Source: Candidatus Latescibacterota bacterium (lineage in GTDB: Bacteria > Latescibacterota > 4484-107 > B68-G9). From it: a stretch of DNA of 7,415 nucleotides. The notes under the pieces were generated by a model, which saw nothing but the letters and a program-made list of their open reading frames with translations, did not search any database and was not told where the DNA came from. The stretch covers positions 1-7,415 of the forward strand of contig DTYS01000312.1 in assembly GCA_012961755.1 (NCBI GenBank), in the 5' to 3' direction. Shown one piece after another: positions 6,005 through 7,415 of the stretch (the stretch's first letter is position 1; every line of letters starts with the position of its first letter). A program made the position numbers and the translations under genes.

Positions 6005-6904
6005 TCACCCCCTCGGGTGGAAGGTCCTTATTACCTCCCTCAGGTACTCCCTGTCGAGGTGGGTGTATATCTGCGTAGTGGATATGTCCCTGTGTCCGAG
6101 CATCTCCTGGACGGCCCTGAGGTCCGCGCCCCCCTCCAGGAGGTGGGTGGCGAACGAATGCCTCAGGATGTGTGGACTTACGGGCTTGGATATCCCGGCC
6201 GAGCGCGCGTAGTTCCTGAGTATCTTCCAGAAACCCATCCTGGAGAGCCTCCCTCCCCTCCCGTTCAGGAAGATCAGGTCCCCCGATCCGAGCTTGGCGA
6301 TCTTGGGCCTCGCCTCCCTAAGGTAGGCCCCCAGGGCTTCCAGGGCCAACTCCCCTACGGGAACCAGCCTCTCCCTCCCCCCCTTCCCCGAGACCCTGGC
6401 GACCCCGACCTCCCAGAGCAGGTCCCCCAATCTCATGTTCAGAAGCTCCGAGACCCTCACCCCTGTAGCGTACATGAACTCCAACATGGCCTTGTCCCTC
6501 ATCCCCAAGGGGGTACTCGTATCCGGTTGGGAAAGTAACCTTTCCACCTCCTCCACGCTCAGGACGTGGGGCAGCTTCCTCGCCCCCCTCGGTGGGACCT
6601 CAAGTTCGGTGGGATCGGACTCACAGATGCCCTCCTCCAGGAGGAAGCGGTGGAAAGTCCTCACCGCCGAGAGGTTCCGTGCCAGGCTCGCAGGGCCGAG
6701 GCCGTAATTTCCCAGCCAGTTCAGAAGCTCCCTCACGTCCTCCGGCCCCGCCTCCTCCGGACCCACCCCCCTTCCCCTCAGGAACCCCAGATACCTGGCC
6801 ACATCCCTCCCGTACGCCTCCACGGTATTGGCGGAGAACCCCCGCTCGGCGGCCAGATAGTTCAGGAACCTGGCGTAAAGCCTTCCCGTTGGCTCGTCAG
6901 TCAC
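6005..6904 (-). CDS. xerD: XerC/XerD-type tyrosine recombinase
   Basis: Read from GTG at 6904 the product has 299 residues, close to the 298 of E. coli XerD. The N-terminal SAM-like core-binding domain (FLNYLAAERGFSANTVEAYG) is followed from about residue 115 by the catalytic domain. All active-site residues are seen: R150 in TGVRVSEL, K174 in SGKGGRERLVP, H245 and R248 in HILRHSFATHLL, H271 in LGHRDIST and the nucleophile Y280 in IYTH. These numbers fall within two of those in E. coli XerD, which supports the GTG start. A TTG at 6937 would add 11 residues and lies inside the promoter. Such enzymes resolve chromosome dimers at dif; the sequence does not separate XerC from XerD or from the single-recombinase type. 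No integrase-like extra domain or nearby attachment site is seen. There is no Shine-Dalgarno at a usable distance from the GTG. Confidence 0.92.
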   Translation of the reverse strand: MTDEPTGRLYARFLNYLAAERGFSANTVEAYGRDVARYLGFLRGRGVGPEEAGPEDVRELLNWLGNYGLGPASLARNLSAVRTFHRFLLEEGICESDPTELEVPPRGARKLPHVLSVEEVERLLSQPDTSTPLGMRDKAMLEFMYATGVRVSELLNMRLGDLLWEVGVARVSGKGGRERLVPVGELALEALGAYLREARPKIAKLGSGDLIFLNGRGGRLSRMGFWKILRNYARSAGISKPVSPHILRHSFATHLLEGGADLRAVQEMLGHRDISTTQIYTHLDREYLREVIRTFHPRG

Positions 6905-6913
6905 GGCAGAGAG

Positions 6914-6942
6914 AATATAACCCTTCCCGACCTCCAAGTCAA
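6914..6942 (-). promoter_or_regulatory. Sigma70-like promoter directly upstream of xerD
   Basis: On the minus strand TTGACT (6942-6937) is separated by exactly 17 bp from TATATT (6919-6914); each hexamer matches consensus at five of six positions. A run of seven A at 6952-6946 just upstream of the -35 could act as an UP element. The expected start is a G near 6907, leaving only about 3 nt before the GTG of xerD. It may drive xerD and the sugar genes behind it independently of the lipoprotein gene. Confidence 0.65.
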
Positions 6943-6956
6943 AGCTTTTTTTGAAT

Positions 6957-7325
6957 TCATCCTCCCGTCACCATGTATTCCACTACGACGTTGCTCGCGT
7001 TGGTTATGACTACGGTCATGTTACCGTTCACCGTGACCACCGCCTCGGTGCTCGGCATGACGTCCCCTGGAAGGTCCACATATAGCTTCAGGTGGACCTC
7101 CGTCCCTCCGGGGAGGGTTCCTGTAACCTGGCGGGTGCGGCCTGGATCTATCCATACCTCGGGTATCTGCTCCTCGCCGTACCAGCCCACGACCCGAGCA
7201 GGGTACTTCGTGGCGTTGCGCACGGATATGAACCCCCCCTCGTAGGTCCAGGGACCTTCGGCCTCACCCCCGCACGCCAGAAAAAGGCTCAACCCCAACG
7301 TGGAATTCAGGATGCTCCTCAACAT
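6957..7325 (-). CDS. Small putative lipoprotein with a beta-rich domain, function unknown
   Basis: The 122-residue product starts with one Arg and a hydrophobic stretch, SILNSTLGLSLFLAC, ending in FLAC (15-18), a slightly atypical lipobox (Phe at -3) followed by GG. Signal peptidase II would then leave a lipid-anchored protein of about 105 residues. The mature part is rich in alternating Val, Thr and Tyr (WTYEGGFISVRNATKYPARV, VHLKLYVDL, AVVTVNGNMTVVITNASNVV), which suggests a beta-sandwich. I do not recognise a family. It ends with TGA at 6957, and the last bases form ATGA. The ATG lies 3 bp after the stop of the preceding gene, with AGGAG touching the start codon, so the TTG at the second codon is a possible alternative start. 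Co-transcription with the gene before it is likely; it may belong to that gene's function rather than to xerD. Confidence 0.7.
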   Translation of the reverse strand: MLRSILNSTLGLSLFLACGGEAEGPWTYEGGFISVRNATKYPARVVGWYGEEQIPEVWIDPGRTRQVTGTLPGGTEVHLKLYVDLPGDVMPSTEAVVTVNGNMTVVITNASNVVVEYMVTGG

Positions 7326-7328
7326 CTC

Positions 7329-7415
7329 CTAAGGAGGCCAGGGGGGATGGGGACTTCCCACCTCCCCGTCGTTCGGGAAGCCCCTCATCTCCCAGTATCC
7401 CATGAAGTCCTCCTC
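7329..7415 (-). CDS. C-terminal 28 codons of an unrecognised gene (cut by window edge)
   Basis: One frame is open from the window edge to TAG at 7331-7329. It reads EEDFMGYWEMRGFPNDGEVG and ends SPHPPWPP, a proline-rich tail. The stop sits 3 bp before the ATG of the lipoprotein gene, and the codons have the GGG/AGG/CCC style of the neighbours. A second frame is also open here but runs into the lipoprotein gene out of frame. Too little is visible to name a product. Confidence 0.5.
   Translation of the reverse strand, partial: EEDFMGYWEMRGFPNDGEVGSPHPPWPP

Noticed and set aside
5768..6538. A 256-codon open frame on the plus strand
   Set aside because: It lies antisense across the isomerase and xerD genes, is dominated by Pro, Ser and Gly as expected from reading GC-rich codons backwards, has no recognisable motif, and spans a real gene junction.
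6005..6937. xerD start at TTG 6937
   Set aside because: The TTG overlaps the -35 element, lacks a usable ribosome binding site, and the GTG start gives active-site numbering within two residues of E. coli XerD. It cannot be fully excluded if transcription comes from upstream.

Overview
The window is a densely packed run of genes, all on the minus strand, so transcription runs from high to low coordinates. It looks bacterial: there is a DnaJ-type J-domain, a XerC/D-type tyrosine recombinase, a sigma70-like promoter and strong AGGAGG-type ribosome binding sites. Coding DNA is GC-rich (about 60% by eye) yet often uses AGG for Arg and ATA for Ile. The proteins are rich in Glu, Arg and Lys. This suggests a thermophile from a lineage without close model organisms, but that is inference and I do not assign a phylum.

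In transcription order the layout is: the last 28 codons of an unrecognised gene (7415-7329); a short putative lipoprotein with a beta-rich domain (7325-6957); a XerD-like recombinase (6904-6005) with a good promoter directly in front of it; a sugar-phosphate isomerase/epimerase-type TIM barrel (5985-5248); a Gfo/Idh/MocA NAD(P)-dependent oxidoreductase (5239-4205); a TtcA-like tRNA-thiolation PP-loop protein (4208-3480) that appears to start at CTG inside a CTGA overlap; a GH130-family glycoside phosphorylase-like protein (3452-2520); a 770-residue GT-B glycosyltransferase fused to an alpha-helical, probably (alpha/alpha)6, domain (2509-197); a 67-bp AT-richer gap; and the first 43 codons of a dnaJ-family gene (129-1).

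From xerD to the glycosyltransferase, gaps are 27 bp or less, and several ribosome binding sites lie in the stop codon of the preceding gene. These six genes are probably one operon. The carbohydrate part has two pairs. The isomerase and oxidoreductase resemble enzymes that oxidise and rearrange or eliminate keto-sugars. The GH130 protein and the glycosyltransferase fusion resemble a make-and-recycle pair for an oligo- or polysaccharide, possibly mannose-based. The tRNA-modification gene and the recombinase are housekeeping-type genes sharing the transcript. No tRNA, rRNA, CRISPR array, insertion sequence or convincing terminator was seen.

The points most worth checking are the GH130 / GT-fusion module, the probable CTG start of the TtcA-like gene, and the promoter placed so close to the xerD GTG that its transcript would be nearly leaderless.
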